A stretch of DNA of 64,000 bases from Terrabacter sp. Root181 (lineage in GTDB: Bacteria > Actinomycetota > Actinomycetes > Actinomycetales > Dermatophilaceae), in NCBI RefSeq assembly GCF_001428505.1, contig NZ_LMHU01000001.1, positions 1,816,131 to 1,880,130 on the forward strand, given 5' to 3'. Position numbers and translations under genes: made by a program. The notes beneath the pieces were generated by a model. The model searched no databases. It was not told the origin of the DNA and saw only the letters and a list, made by a program, of their open reading frames with translations. Of this stretch, positions 35,242-44,579 are shown piece by piece (within the stretch, counting starts at the first letter, position 1; the number at the start of each line of letters is the position of its first letter).

Positions 35242-37020
35242 GTGGCCCTGCACATGTCGTCCCTGTTCCTGCGAACCCTTCGCGAGGACCCGGCGGACGC
35301 AGAGGTCCCGAGCCACCGGCTGCTCGTCCGGGCGGGCTACGTGCGTCGGGTGAGCCCCGGGGTCTACACGTGGCTGCCCCTCGGCCTGCGCGTGCTGCGC
35401 AATGTCGAGAAGATCGTCCGCGAGGAGATGGACGCCATCGGTGCCCAGGAGCTGCTCTTCCCGGCGCTGCTGCCCAAGGAGCCCTTCGAGGCGACCGGGC
35501 GCTGGACCGAGTACGGCGACAACATCTTCCGGCTCCAGGACCGCAAGGGGGCCGACCACCTGCTGGGGCCGACCCACGAGGAGATGTTCACCCTCACGGT
35601 CAAGGACCTCTACAGCTCGTACAAGGACCTGCCGCTCTCGATCTACCAGATCCAGACGAAGTACCGCGACGAGGCACGTCCGCGCGCCGGGGTGCTCCGA
35701 GGCCGCGAGTTCGTCATGAAGGACAGCTACTCCTTCGACGTCGACGTCGCCGGTCTCGACAAGAGCTACCAGCTCCACCGCGAGGCCTACATCCGGATCT
35801 TCGACCGCCTCGGCTTCCACTACGTCATCGTCGAGGCGATGGCCGGTGCCATGGGCGGCAGCAAGAGCGAGGAGTTCCTCGCGACGGCCGACGTCGGCGA
35901 GGACACCTACGTCCACTGCACGAGCTGTGGGTATGCCGCCAACGTCGAGGCCGTGCGCGTGCCGGCGCCCGACCCCCTCGGCTGGGACGGCGTGCCGGCC
36001 GCGCACGCCGAGGACACGCCCGACACCCCGACGATCGAGACGCTCGTGGCGCACCTCAACGAGCGCTTCCCGCGCGAGGACCGCCCGTGGGCCGCCGGCG
36101 ACACGCTCAAGAACGTCGTCGTGACGCTCGTCCAGCCCGACGGCACCCGCGAACCGCTCGCCATCGGCGTGCCCGGTGACCGCGAGGTCGACGAGAAGCG
36201 TCTCGGCGCCCAGGTCGAGCCGGCCGAGGTCGACGCCTTCACCGAGGCCGACTTCGCCGCCCACCCCGGCCTCGTCAAGGGCTACATCGGCCCCGGCGCG
36301 CTCGGGCTCGAGGGCACGACCGGCATCCGCTACCTGCTCGACCCGCGGGTCGCCGAGGGCACGCGATGGGTCACCGGTGCCAACGTCGCCGGCCAGCACG
36401 TCATCGACCTCGTCGCCGGCCGCGACTTCGCCGCCGACGGCACCATCGAGGCCGCCGAGGTGCGCTTCGGCGACCCCTGCCCGAACTGCGACCACACGCT
36501 CTCGGGCGCGCGTGGCATCGAGATGGGCCACGTCTTCCAGCTCGGCACGAAGTACGCCGAGGCGCTCGAGCTCAAGGTGCTCGACCAGAACGGCAAGCTC
36601 GTCACGGTCGTCATGGGCTCCTACGGCGTCGGTGTCTCGCGGGCCGTGGCCTGCGTCGTCGAGGGCAACAACGACGAGGCGGGGATCATCTGGCCGCGCG
36701 AGCTCGCACCGGCCGACGTCCACATCGTCGCCGCCGGCAAGGACGAGTCCCTCTTCGTCAAGGCCGAGGAGATCGCCCGCGAGCTCGAGGTGCAGGGCCT
36801 GACCGTCCTCGTCGACGACCGCAAGGGCGTCAGCCCCGGCGTGAAGTTCAAGGACTCCGAGCTCATCGGCATCCCGACGATCCTCGTCATCGGTCGCGGC
36901 CTCGCCGACGGCACGGTCGAGATCAAGGACCGTCGCACCGGCGAGCGTCGCGACGTCGCCGTCGACGACGCCGTCGCCGCCCTGACCGCCGAGGTCACCG
37001 CGGAGGTCGAGCGCTCGTGA
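35242..37020 (+). CDS. proS: Prolyl-tRNA synthetase, bacterial type
   Basis: 592 residues, usual for the bacterial class with an editing domain. Class II motif 1 region is [20 protein letters not shown] and motif 2 is [30 protein letters not shown]. The INS editing domain lies between ([20 protein letters not shown] and the following about 180 residues). Motif 3-like [16 protein letters not shown] comes before the C-terminal anticodon-binding domain ([18 protein letters not shown]). GTG 35242 has the ribosome binding site AGGAG; ATG 35254 is an alternative. The stop overlaps the next gene (GTGA). Confidence 0.97.
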   Translation: MALHMSSLFLRTLREDPADAEVPSHRLLVRAGYVRRVSPGVYTWLPLGLRVLRNVEKIVREEMDAIGAQELLFPALLPKEPFEATGRWTEYGDNIFRLQDRKGADHLLGPTHEEMFTLTVKDLYSSYKDLPLSIYQIQTKYRDEARPRAGVLRGREFVMKDSYSFDVDVAGLDKSYQLHREAYIRIFDRLGFHYVIVEAMAGAMGGSKSEEFLATADVGEDTYVHCTSCGYAANVEAVRVPAPDPLGWDGVPAAHAEDTPDTPTIETLVAHLNERFPREDRPWAAGDTLKNVVVTLVQPDGTREPLAIGVPGDREVDEKRLGAQVEPAEVDAFTEADFAAHPGLVKGYIGPGALGLEGTTGIRYLLDPRVAEGTRWVTGANVAGQHVIDLVAGRDFAADGTIEAAEVRFGDPCPNCDHTLSGARGIEMGHVFQLGTKYAEALELKVLDQNGKLVTVVMGSYGVGVSRAVACVVEGNNDEAGIIWPRELAPADVHIVAAGKDESLFVKAEEIARELEVQGLTVLVDDRKGVSPGVKFKDSELIGIPTILVIGRGLADGTVEIKDRRTGERRDVAVDDAVAALTAEVTAEVERS

Positions 37021-37766
37021 GCCCGGCCGACCTGCCCGTGCGGGCGGTCCTCTTCGACTGGGGCGGCACCATCACCCCCTGGCACGAGGTGGACTTCCAC
37101 GCCACGTGGGGGGCGTATGCCGCCGGGCTCGGTCACACGGGCGACGCGCACGCCGCGTTCGTCGCTGCGATCTGCGCCGCAGAGGACGCGGCGTGGAAGC
37201 GCGGCCGCACCGGCGGCGGCAGCGCGCGCCTGCACGAGCTGCTCGAGTCGGTGGGCGTCGCGGAGGGGCACCCGGGCGCCGACGAGGCGCTCACGGCATA
37301 CCGCGCCCTCTGGGAGCCCCACACGATCACGGCGCCGGGTATCCGTCCTCTCTGGGAAGGGCTGCGAGACAGGGGGATCCGCGTGGGCGTGCTGTCCAAC
37401 ACCCTGTGGGACCGCGACTACCACCGGTCGATCTTCGAGCGGGACGGCGTGCTCGACCTCGTCGACGTCGACGTCTACTCCAGCGAGACGCCGTGGGTGA
37501 AGCCGCAGCCCGAGATCTTCGCCCATGCCGCCCGTGAGGCGGGCCTCCGGCCGGGGGAGTGCGCCTACGTCGGAGACCGGTCCTACGAGGACGTCCACGG
37601 TCCGCAGCAGGTCGGCATGCGCGCCATCTGGGTGCCGCACTCGAGCATCCCGCTCGACCAGCAGGTCTCCCACGACGCGACGCCCGACGCCGTGGCGCAC
37701 GAGATCGGCGACGTGCTCACCATCGTCGAGTCCTGGAACGCCCGCGCCGACGGTGCGGACGCGTGA
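37017..37766 (+). CDS. HAD-superfamily hydrolase (phosphatase-like)
   Basis: 249 residues. Motif [13 protein letters not shown] near residue 11 carries the catalytic Asp, though the second Asp of DxD is Gly here (DWGGT), as in many HAD subgroup proteins. Motif II is VGVLSNTLW, the motif III lysine lies in [12 protein letters not shown], and motif IV is [18 protein letters not shown]. It likely dephosphorylates a small metabolite; the substrate is unknown. It is translationally coupled to proS (GTGA) and to the next gene (GTGA). Confidence 0.88.
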   Translation: MSPADLPVRAVLFDWGGTITPWHEVDFHATWGAYAAGLGHTGDAHAAFVAAICAAEDAAWKRGRTGGGSARLHELLESVGVAEGHPGADEALTAYRALWEPHTITAPGIRPLWEGLRDRGIRVGVLSNTLWDRDYHRSIFERDGVLDLVDVDVYSSETPWVKPQPEIFAHAAREAGLRPGECAYVGDRSYEDVHGPQQVGMRAIWVPHSSIPLDQQVSHDATPDAVAHEIGDVLTIVESWNARADGADA

Positions 37767-38545
37767 GCGACCCGACCCTCACGACCCTCGCCTTCCTCGG
37801 GGCCGCCGCCTTCGTCGCGGGATGGATTGACGCCGTCGTCGGCGGGGGCGGCCTCGTGCAGCTGCCGGCGCTCCTCATCGGTCTCCCCGGCGCGTCGCCG
37901 GCGCAGCTGCTCGCGACGAACAAGTTCGGCTCGATCTTCGGCACCGCGACGAGCTCGGTCACCTTCTACCGGCGCGTGCGCCCCGACCTGCGCACCGCCC
38001 TGCCGATGGCGGGTGTCGCCTACGTCGGGTCGATCGGCGGCGCGCTCATCGGGCTGCACATCCCCAAGTCCGCGTTCAACCCCATCATCCTCGTGCTCCT
38101 CGTGCTCGTCGGGGCCTACACGCTCTTCAAGCCCGACCTCGGGAAGGAGTCGATCCGTCGCTTCCACGGCGCCAAGCACACCGTGCTCGCGATGCTGACG
38201 GGATTCACCATCGGGGTCTACGACGGCGCGCTCGGCCCGGGCACCGGCAGCTTCCTCGTGTTCGCCCTCGTCGGTCTGCTCGGCTACAACTTCCTCGAGG
38301 CGAGCGCCAAGGCGAAGATCGCGAACTTCGCGACGAACCTCGGGGCGCTCACGGTCTTCCTGCCGATGGGCCTCGTGCTCTTCAAGGTCGGCGTCGTCAT
38401 CGCGGGTTTCAACCTGCTCGGCGGCTACGCCGGGGCCCGGACGGCGGTGGCGAAGGGGAGCGGCTTCGTGCGGGTCGTCTTCGTCGTCATCGTCAGCGCG
38501 TTCATCGTCAAGATCGGCGGCAGCCTCCTCGGCTGGTGGCCCTGA
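37763..38545 (+). CDS. TSUP-family (TauE/SafE-like) membrane transporter
   Basis: 260 residues with about eight membrane segments in two repeats: FVAGWIDAVVGGGGLVQLPAL near residue 15 and GVYDGALGPGTGSFLVFALV near residue 155, the Gly-rich signatures of the sulfite exporter TauE/SafE family. These carry sulfur-containing or organic anions, and the substrate here is unknown. Coupled to the HAD gene by a four-base overlap. Confidence 0.88.
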   Translation: MSDPTLTTLAFLGAAAFVAGWIDAVVGGGGLVQLPALLIGLPGASPAQLLATNKFGSIFGTATSSVTFYRRVRPDLRTALPMAGVAYVGSIGGALIGLHIPKSAFNPIILVLLVLVGAYTLFKPDLGKESIRRFHGAKHTVLAMLTGFTIGVYDGALGPGTGSFLVFALVGLLGYNFLEASAKAKIANFATNLGALTVFLPMGLVLFKVGVVIAGFNLLGGYAGARTAVAKGSGFVRVVFVVIVSAFIVKIGGSLLGWWP

Positions 38546-38562
38546 CGGGACCCGGGGTCGCG

Positions 38563-38617
38563 GGCGTCACGCCGGCGTCACGCCGGCGTCAGGCCGGCGT
38601 CACGCCCGCGTCACGAG
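38563..38617. repeat. 11-bp tandem repeat spanning the P450 stop codon
   Basis: Four abutting near-identical 11-bp units GGCGTCACGCC start at 38563, 38574, 38585 and 38596, and a degenerate fifth ends at 38617. Each unit is itself nearly palindromic. The TGA of the minus-strand P450 lies within the fourth unit. Confidence 0.85.
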
Positions 38618-39925
38618 GAGGCGGCGGTAGGTGGGGATGAGGACGCCGCGGGCCGCCTCGCGGTCGACGACCGTCCACGGGCCGACCTCGGCGAGGGCGG
38701 CCAGGACGGCCCGCAGCTCGGCCCGGGCGACCGGCGCCCCGAGGCAGAGGTGCCGCCCCGCCCCGAACCACAGGTGCCGGTTGTCGGGCAGGTAGGGCCG
38801 GTCGAGGTCGAACGCTCCCGGTGCGGTGTTGGCCACGTACGTCAGGGCGAGCACCCGGTCGCCCGCCCTCAGGGTGCGACCGCCGACGGTGACGTCCCTC
38901 GTGACATGCCGACCGATGACCGGGGCCGGCGTCGTCACCCGCAGCCCCTCGCGGACGGCGACGTCGAGCAGGGCGTCCCGCTCCGTGCCCGTCGCGGCGG
39001 CGACCCGGGCCGCTTGCCCGGTGTCGGCGAGCAGCGCTGTCGTCCGGGCGATCGCGCTCGCCGCCGTCTCCGTGCCGGCGACGAGCAGCAGGGACGCCAG
39101 GCCCGTCGCCTCCTCCTCGGTGACCCCGAGCTCTCGGCAGCGACCGAGCACCGTGGTGCCAGCGGAGGATCGGTATGCCGCCGCGACCCCTGCGGTGAGA
39201 CCGCCGAGGATGTCCTCGGCGCGGCGCACGGTGCCGGGGGACAGGGTCGTGTCGGACTGCGTGCCGAGGGCCAGCGCGGCGAGCTCCTCTCCACGGGCGA
39301 AGACGAGACGGTAGGCGCCCCAGCCGTCGTCGTCGAGGCCCGCCGCCGCGGCCTCGCGCGCGAACGTCGCTGCGTCGATGCCGAGCATCGCGACGACGAG
39401 CCGTCCGACGACGACCCTGGCGAGGTCGGCGACGTCGACGGCGTCGCCCTCGCGCAGGTGCCGCCGGGCCGGCTCGGTCACCGGACCGGCCGCCGCCGCG
39501 ACGAGGTCGTGGGCCGCGGCGTCGGTGAAGAGGTCACGAGCCCGGGTGCGCAGGGAGTGGTGGCCGCGGCCGTCGAAGAGGTTCTCGACCCAGTCGCCCA
39601 GGACCTGCGACCAGAGGTGGCCGACGCCACCCTCCCCGAGCAGTGAGGTCGAGCGGTGGTCAACGAGCACCTGACGGATGAGCACGGGGTCACGCACGAC
39701 CCACCCGAGGCGCGGCACTCGGACGATCCCGGGCCCGACGCGCGCGGCGGCGACGAGCAGCCCCAGTCGGGGGTCGGCCGACCGGATGACGCGACGCTCG
39801 TGGCGAGCGGCCGCCCGGTTCCCGGCACGAGCGGGACCGGCGACACCGAGGCCGGCGACACCCGGGCCGGACGCGCCGGGGTCGGGGTCGCGGGCCTGAG
39901 TACGTCGGCTCAGCGCGGGTGCCAT
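38600..39925 (-). CDS. Cytochrome P450 divergent from the ole-like operon
   Basis: 441 residues. The oxygen-binding I-helix is intact (LLLVAGTETAASAI, AGxET), the K-helix ExxR appears as REGLRVTT, and the heme-ligand loop is FGAGRHLCLGAPVARAEL with the axial cysteine. The N-terminus is an Arg/Ala/Gly-rich stretch of about 45 residues before the P450 core begins (RLGLLVAAARVGPGIVRVPRLG), with no membrane anchor. It is divergent from the OleA-like gene only 70 bp away. The ATG at 39925 is six bases after TACGGT. A role in oxidising the product of the adjoining operon is inference. Its redox partner is not encoded nearby. Confidence 0.9.
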   Translation of the reverse strand: MAPALSRRTQARDPDPGASGPGVAGLGVAGPARAGNRAAARHERRVIRSADPRLGLLVAAARVGPGIVRVPRLGWVVRDPVLIRQVLVDHRSTSLLGEGGVGHLWSQVLGDWVENLFDGRGHHSLRTRARDLFTDAAAHDLVAAAAGPVTEPARRHLREGDAVDVADLARVVVGRLVVAMLGIDAATFAREAAAAGLDDDGWGAYRLVFARGEELAALALGTQSDTTLSPGTVRRAEDILGGLTAGVAAAYRSSAGTTVLGRCRELGVTEEEATGLASLLLVAGTETAASAIARTTALLADTGQAARVAAATGTERDALLDVAVREGLRVTTPAPVIGRHVTRDVTVGGRTLRAGDRVLALTYVANTAPGAFDLDRPYLPDNRHLWFGAGRHLCLGAPVARAELRAVLAALAEVGPWTVVDREAARGVLIPTYRRLLVTRA

Positions 39926-39931
39926 GCGCTC

Positions 39932-39941
39932 ACCGTAAACT
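39932..39941. promoter_or_regulatory. Overlapping face-to-face -10 boxes of the P450 and ole-like operon
   Basis: The ten bases ACCGTAAACT contain TACGGT on the minus strand (39932-39937), six bases before the P450 ATG, and TAAACT on the plus strand (39936-39941), about 55 bases before the OleA-like ATG. The two boxes share two bases. RNA polymerase should not be able to occupy both at once. Confidence 0.55.
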
Positions 39942-39995
39942 GCCCGCACGGCTCCGGAGGGGCCGAGTCGCCGAGCCAGGGAGGGCCGCGGTCGC

Positions 39996-41018
39996 ATGTC
40001 CAGTCGCCTGTCCAGCCGGATCGCCGGCGTCAGCGCCCACGTCGCCGAGCACGCCCTCACCGTCGAGGAGGTCGAGGCTCGGATCGTCCTCTCGAGCGAG
40101 GGTTTCGTGCCTCCCGTGGGGGTGCTCGGACGCCTGACGGGAGTGCGTCGCATCTACCACGCCGGTCCCGACGTCCAGGCCTCCGACCTGGCGGCGCGGG
40201 CGGCCCGCACGTCATTGGCGTCGCTCGGTCTCGACGTCGCCGACGTCGACCTGATCGTCTTCGCCTCCGCGTCGCAGGACCTGGTCGAGCCCGCGACCGC
40301 ACACATCGTCGCCGACCTGCTCGGCGCCCGGTGCCCGGTCATGGACGTCAAGAACGCGTGCAACTCCTGGCTCAACGGCGTCCAGGTCGCCGAGGCCCTC
40401 ATCGCCATGGAGCAGTACGAACGCGTGCTCGTCGTCACGGGCGAGATGCCCTCGCGCGCAGCCCGGTGGAGCGTGCGCGACGCCCGACAGTTCGTCGAGT
40501 CGGTGCCCGGCTACACGATGAGCGACGCGGGCGCCGCTGCCCTCGTCGAGCGGGCCGCACCGGGTGCGCGGGGCGAGATCCTGCACCGCTGGTTCACGGC
40601 CGAGTCGCGGCACTGGTCGGTCGGACAGCTGCCCGCCGGAGGCACCCGGCACCCCCGCGACGTCGACAAGGGCTACTTCGTCATGGACGGGGCGCGGCTG
40701 CGCCAGGCCTTCGACAGCGTCGACGTCGAGGAGATCGACCGTGCGCTCAAGTCCGACGGTCTCGGCGTGGAGGACTTCGTCGCCGTCGCCGTCCACCAGG
40801 TCGCGATGCCCTACCTCGACGTCTTCGCCGCACGCCTGGGGCTGCGCCGGGACCTCGTCGTCGAGACGCTTCCCGACCACGGCAACTGCGCCTCGGCCAC
40901 CCTTCCGCTGCAGTGGCAGCAGATCGAGCGGCGCGGCCTGGCCGAGCCGGGCCGGCCGGTGCTCCTCGTGGGCCTGGCCGGGGGCATCAGCGTCGGCACG
41001 ATGGCGGTGCGATGGTGA
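39996..41018 (+). CDS. OleA-like thiolase-fold condensing enzyme (3-oxoacyl-ACP synthase III family)
   Basis: 340 residues. Catalytic Cys122 is in VKNACNSWLNG, His267 in VAVHQVAMPY and Asn297 in DHGNCASATLPL. Glu98 in DLVEPATAHIV matches the OleA glutamate (Glu117 in Xanthomonas OleA), and the spacings 24, 145 and 30 are close to 26, 142 and 30 in that enzyme. FabH enzymes lack this glutamate and have shorter Cys-His spacing. OleA joins two fatty acyl-CoA chains head to head to a 2-alkyl-3-ketoacid. The ribosome binding site AGGGAGGG lies upstream. It is the first gene of a five-gene operon in which each following start overlaps the previous stop. Confidence 0.85.
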   Translation: MSSRLSSRIAGVSAHVAEHALTVEEVEARIVLSSEGFVPPVGVLGRLTGVRRIYHAGPDVQASDLAARAARTSLASLGLDVADVDLIVFASASQDLVEPATAHIVADLLGARCPVMDVKNACNSWLNGVQVAEALIAMEQYERVLVVTGEMPSRAARWSVRDARQFVESVPGYTMSDAGAAALVERAAPGARGEILHRWFTAESRHWSVGQLPAGGTRHPRDVDKGYFVMDGARLRQAFDSVDVEEIDRALKSDGLGVEDFVAVAVHQVAMPYLDVFAARLGLRRDLVVETLPDHGNCASATLPLQWQQIERRGLAEPGRPVLLVGLAGGISVGTMAVRW

Positions 41019-41806
41019 CCCCTCTCGCGCCGCTCGGGGCCGGCGGCGTCCGGCTCTGGGTCGTCGTCCCCGCCTTCAACGAGCAGGGCGGCATCGCACG
41101 CACGATCGCCGCCCTCGCCGCGCAGCGTGACCGCGACTTCCGCCTGGTCGTCGTCGACAACGCCAGCACCGACGGCACGGTCGCCGAAGTCGAAAGGGCC
41201 TGTGCGGCATACGATCTCGGCGTGACGATCGTCTCCGAGGCGCGCAAGGGGACCGGCGCGGCCTCCGACACCGGCGTGCGCCACGCGATCGCGCACGGGG
41301 CGACGCACGTGCTGCGCACCGACGCCGACACGCTGCCCGTCCGCGAGTGGACGGCCGTCGGTCGGCGCGCCTTCGCGGCCGGCGCCGACCTCGTCACGGG
41401 ACCGATGCGGGCGCGCACCGACGAGGTGCGCCTCCACCCGTGGGAGCGCGTCGTCCTCCCGGGCGTCATCGGGATCTGCCAGACGTTCGGGCGCTTCCGT
41501 CCGAGCAACCGGTCGCCCGAGCTGCAGGGGCCCTACCGGATGAGCCCGGGCTGCAACATCGGCGTCAGCGCCGCGGCGTACGTGGCCAGCGGCGGCTTCC
41601 CGAGGACTGCCATCGAGGAGGTCCACGAGGACCGCGAGCTCGTCAACCGGGTGCGCCGCGTCAGCACCCGGGTCGAGCACCACCGCGACCTCGTGGTGCA
41701 CGCCTCGGTGCGACGCCTGCGTGCCTACGGCCTGCGCAACACCCTGCGGTGGTACCTCGACCACGGCCACCGCCCCGACGTCGTCGACGTCCGGGTCGTC
41801 GCGTGA
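41012..41806 (+). CDS. Family 2 glycosyltransferase
   Basis: 264 residues. The GT-A nucleotide-sugar fold begins WVVVPAFNEQGGIARTIAAL, with VVDNASTDGTVAEVE and the metal-binding DxD as LRTDADTLP near residue 103. EEVHEDRELVNRVRR late in the protein supplies the acidic base-type residues of GT2. There is no C-terminal membrane pair. It overlaps the OleA-like gene by seven bases and the next P450 by four. A sugar or similar group added to the lipid product is an inference from position. It is an unusual companion for ole genes. Confidence 0.85.
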   Translation: MVTPLAPLGAGGVRLWVVVPAFNEQGGIARTIAALAAQRDRDFRLVVVDNASTDGTVAEVERACAAYDLGVTIVSEARKGTGAASDTGVRHAIAHGATHVLRTDADTLPVREWTAVGRRAFAAGADLVTGPMRARTDEVRLHPWERVVLPGVIGICQTFGRFRPSNRSPELQGPYRMSPGCNIGVSAAAYVASGGFPRTAIEEVHEDRELVNRVRRVSTRVEHHRDLVVHASVRRLRAYGLRNTLRWYLDHGHRPDVVDVRVVA

Positions 41807-43017
41807 GGGCGCTCGCCCTGACCGACCCGGGCAGCCGCTGGGAGTCCCGGCTGGTCCGTTCGGCCCACCCGGTGGTCGCGCGCCTCGTCGACGCCGCCGT
41901 GTCCCGGAGTGGTGTCGTACGCGTGCCCGGCGTCGGCGTGCTCGTGGCCGACCCGCACGTGGCACGGCAGGTGCTCACCGACACGCACGCGTTCGCGAAG
42001 AACGGCCCCGGCTCGTCGGGCGCGCTCTGGACGCCGGTCCTCGGTGACCGGGTGCTGCTCAACATGGAGGGCGACGACCACCGCACCCTGCGGCGCTCGC
42101 TCGCAGACCTCTTCTCGCCCCGCGTGGTGCGCGAGGTCTGCGACGCCGCGGCGGGTCCCCGCGTGTCGCGAGCGGCCGACCGGCTGAGGGCCGGTGAGCA
42201 CGTCGACCTCGTGGGGCTGGCGCGCGAGGTGTCCGCCGCCGTGATCGGGGTGGTCGTCGGGCTCGACCCGAGCACTCCGCCGTCGGTGCTCCTCGCGGCG
42301 AGCGACGCCGTCGAGTCGATGGTGACGTGGCGCACACGCACCATCGACGACGCGGCGGTGCAACGGGCCCGCGCAGCGCTCGCCGTCGTGCAGGACGCCG
42401 CCGAGTCCGCCCACGACGCAGCGTCGCCCGACACCGTCATGGGACGGCTGGCCCGGCAGGGCGCCTCAATCGACGAGGCGCGCTCGCTCGCGGCCGCGCT
42501 CTTCCTCACCGGCACGGGCACGGTGAGCAGCGCGCTGCCCCGGATCGCCGGCCAGCTCGCCGACGCAGGCCTGCTCGAGCCCCGGGCAGCCGTCACGTGC
42601 GACGTCGATGAGGCCGTGGCGGAGGGCCTGCGCATGACGACGCCGAGCCTCGCGACCCTGCGCCGATGCGTCCGCTCGACCGACGTCGGAGGGCTCCGGC
42701 TCCGGGCCGACGAGCGCGTCGTCGTGCTGCTGTGGTGGGCGACGCGACGGGTCGGGGGCTTCGAGCCGGGACGCCCCGCCACCGGCGACCTGCGCCACCT
42801 GTGGTTCGGGGCCGGCTCGCACTTCTGCCTCGGTGCGCCGCTCGCGCTGGCCGAGCTGCGGGCCATGACGGCGATGCTCCTCGACGTGGCGGGCGAGCAG
42901 GGGCTCGTGGTCACGTCGCGTCGCGCCGCCAGACGCGTCCTCGTGCCGAGATACGCCCACCTGACGGTGCGCAGCGGCCGGTCGGACCTGGCCACGAACG
43001 GCGGGCAGGCGGCATGA
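41803..43017 (+). CDS. Cytochrome P450 with altered I-helix, within the ole-like operon
   Basis: 404 residues. The heme loop FGAGSHFCLGAPLALAEL (axial Cys342) and K-helix ExxR (AEGLRMTT, Glu274 and Arg277) are intact. The I-helix reads FLTGTGTVSS at 234-243, so the usual acid of AGx(D/E)T is replaced by Gly239. Such changes occur in P450s that use substrate-assisted or peroxide chemistry, so the reaction may not be an ordinary hydroxylation. The start GTG overlaps the upstream stop and the end overlaps the ligase gene. No ferredoxin or reductase is encoded in the operon. Confidence 0.9.
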   Translation: MRALALTDPGSRWESRLVRSAHPVVARLVDAAVSRSGVVRVPGVGVLVADPHVARQVLTDTHAFAKNGPGSSGALWTPVLGDRVLLNMEGDDHRTLRRSLADLFSPRVVREVCDAAAGPRVSRAADRLRAGEHVDLVGLAREVSAAVIGVVVGLDPSTPPSVLLAASDAVESMVTWRTRTIDDAAVQRARAALAVVQDAAESAHDAASPDTVMGRLARQGASIDEARSLAAALFLTGTGTVSSALPRIAGQLADAGLLEPRAAVTCDVDEAVAEGLRMTTPSLATLRRCVRSTDVGGLRLRADERVVVLLWWATRRVGGFEPGRPATGDLRHLWFGAGSHFCLGAPLALAELRAMTAMLLDVAGEQGLVVTSRRAARRVLVPRYAHLTVRSGRSDLATNGGQAA

Positions 43018-44579
43018 CGGGCGAGGCCGACCTCGTCACGACGCTCCTGGCGAGGGCGGCCGCCGAGCCGCACCGCGTCTCCGTCCGCGACCACCGGGGC
43101 CGGTCGGTGACGTACGGCGAGCTCGGCACCGATCTCACGGCCGTGGCCGCGCACCTCACGACCCACGGGCTCGTGCGGGGCGACGGGGTCCTGCTCGCCG
43201 TCCGCCCCTCGCCGCGTGCCGTGGCCGCGGCCCTCGGGGTCGTCCTCGCCGGGGGAGTCGTCGTCGTGGCCGACCCCGGTGCCGGGCAGGCCCTGCTCGA
43301 CGTGCGTCGTCGGACCGCGCCGGTCCGCGCCGCGGTCGCCGACACCGTCGTCCACGCCGCCACTCGACGCCCCTTCTCGACCGTGCTCGCCCGTCTGCCC
43401 GCCACGTCGGGCCTCCAGCTGCCCGACCTCTCGGCGCCCGGCCTCGTGCACGTCGTCACCGGCCCGCGGCTGCCTGGGGTGCCGCGCTCGGCGACCCGCT
43501 GGGAGCACCTGACACGGTCCTCGACCGCGCCTGGGGTGGGTGACCCCGCACGAGATGCGCTCGTCGTCTTCACGTCGGGCTCGACCGCGGCGCCGCGTGC
43601 CGTGGTCCACACCCTGGCATCGCTGTCGGCGGGGGTCCACGCCGCCGTGTCGGCCCTCGGGCTCGACGCGGGCGCCGTCGTGCACACCGACCAGCTGATG
43701 ATCGGCCTGCCCAGTCTCGTGGCCGGGGCGGTCTGGTCGCTCCCACCGGTGACGGCGTCACCGGCAGCGTGGCTGCGCCAGGCCGGGTGGGAGTCTGCGA
43801 CCCACGCGTACGCCGTCCCGGCCAAGGTGCTCGCGGCAGCCACCCACGGACTGCCGCCGTCCGTCCGGCACGTCGCCATGGGTGGGGCTCCCGTGCTGCC
43901 GGCCACGGTGCGACGTCTGGCCCGCCTCGCGCCCGGCGTGGACGTGCGCGCCCTCTACGGGCTCACCGAGGCGCTGCCCGTGGCCGTCGCCACCGGCGCC
44001 GAGGTGCTCGCGTCACCGATCGCTCGCACGAGCCTGGGTCGCCCGCTGCCCGGCGTATTGGTGCGCATCGACGCCCCGGGTTCCGATGGGGTCGGCGAGA
44101 TCGTCGTGCGTGCCCCGCAGGCACGGCACCGTCTCGCGGGGGAGCGGCCCGACGACGAGGTGCGCACCGGCGACCTGGGCGAGCTCCTGCCTGACGGCAC
44201 GCTCCTGCTCGCCGGGCGGGCCAAGAACATGATCATCCGCGGCCAGACCAACATCTACCCCGAGCTCGTCGAGCCGCTCCTGCTCGAGCGGCTCTCGGAG
44301 CACGTCCGGGACTGCGCGCTCGTCGGGGTGCCCCACCCGGTCACGGGCGACGAACGCGTCGTGCTCGCCGTCGTCCCCGTGCGAGGCGTCACCGAGCGAC
44401 TGGCACGCGAGGCCAGCCGCCTCGTCCACCGTGCCTGGCCGGCGCTCGCCGACGAGGCCTGGCGCCCCGACGACGTCGTCGTCGTCGAGTCGGTGCCCCG
44501 TCGCGGCCGCTCCGGGGCCCTCGACCTGGAGGCGCTGCGGGCGCTCGTCACTGACGGCCGGGTGGGCACGGCGCCATGA
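43014..44579 (+). CDS. OleC-like AMP-forming ligase of the ANL superfamily
   Basis: 521 residues. The adenylation core has TSGSTAAPRAVV at 187-198, YGLTEA at 315-320, TGD at 385-387 and the hinge GRAKNMIIRG at 401-410. Two usual lysines are changed: the P-loop lysine is Arg (APR) and the C-terminal A10 lysine of SGK is Ala502 (GRSGALDLEAL). OleC converts a 2-alkyl-3-hydroxyacid into a beta-lactone using ATP. The OleC role is inferred mainly from position between OleA-like and OleD-like genes. Overlaps both neighbours in ATGA. An ordinary acyl-CoA ligase or a non-catalytic paralogue is the alternative. Confidence 0.8.
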   Translation: MTGEADLVTTLLARAAAEPHRVSVRDHRGRSVTYGELGTDLTAVAAHLTTHGLVRGDGVLLAVRPSPRAVAAALGVVLAGGVVVVADPGAGQALLDVRRRTAPVRAAVADTVVHAATRRPFSTVLARLPATSGLQLPDLSAPGLVHVVTGPRLPGVPRSATRWEHLTRSSTAPGVGDPARDALVVFTSGSTAAPRAVVHTLASLSAGVHAAVSALGLDAGAVVHTDQLMIGLPSLVAGAVWSLPPVTASPAAWLRQAGWESATHAYAVPAKVLAAATHGLPPSVRHVAMGGAPVLPATVRRLARLAPGVDVRALYGLTEALPVAVATGAEVLASPIARTSLGRPLPGVLVRIDAPGSDGVGEIVVRAPQARHRLAGERPDDEVRTGDLGELLPDGTLLLAGRAKNMIIRGQTNIYPELVEPLLLERLSEHVRDCALVGVPHPVTGDERVVLAVVPVRGVTERLAREASRLVHRAWPALADEAWRPDDVVVVESVPRRGRSGALDLEALRALVTDGRVGTAP

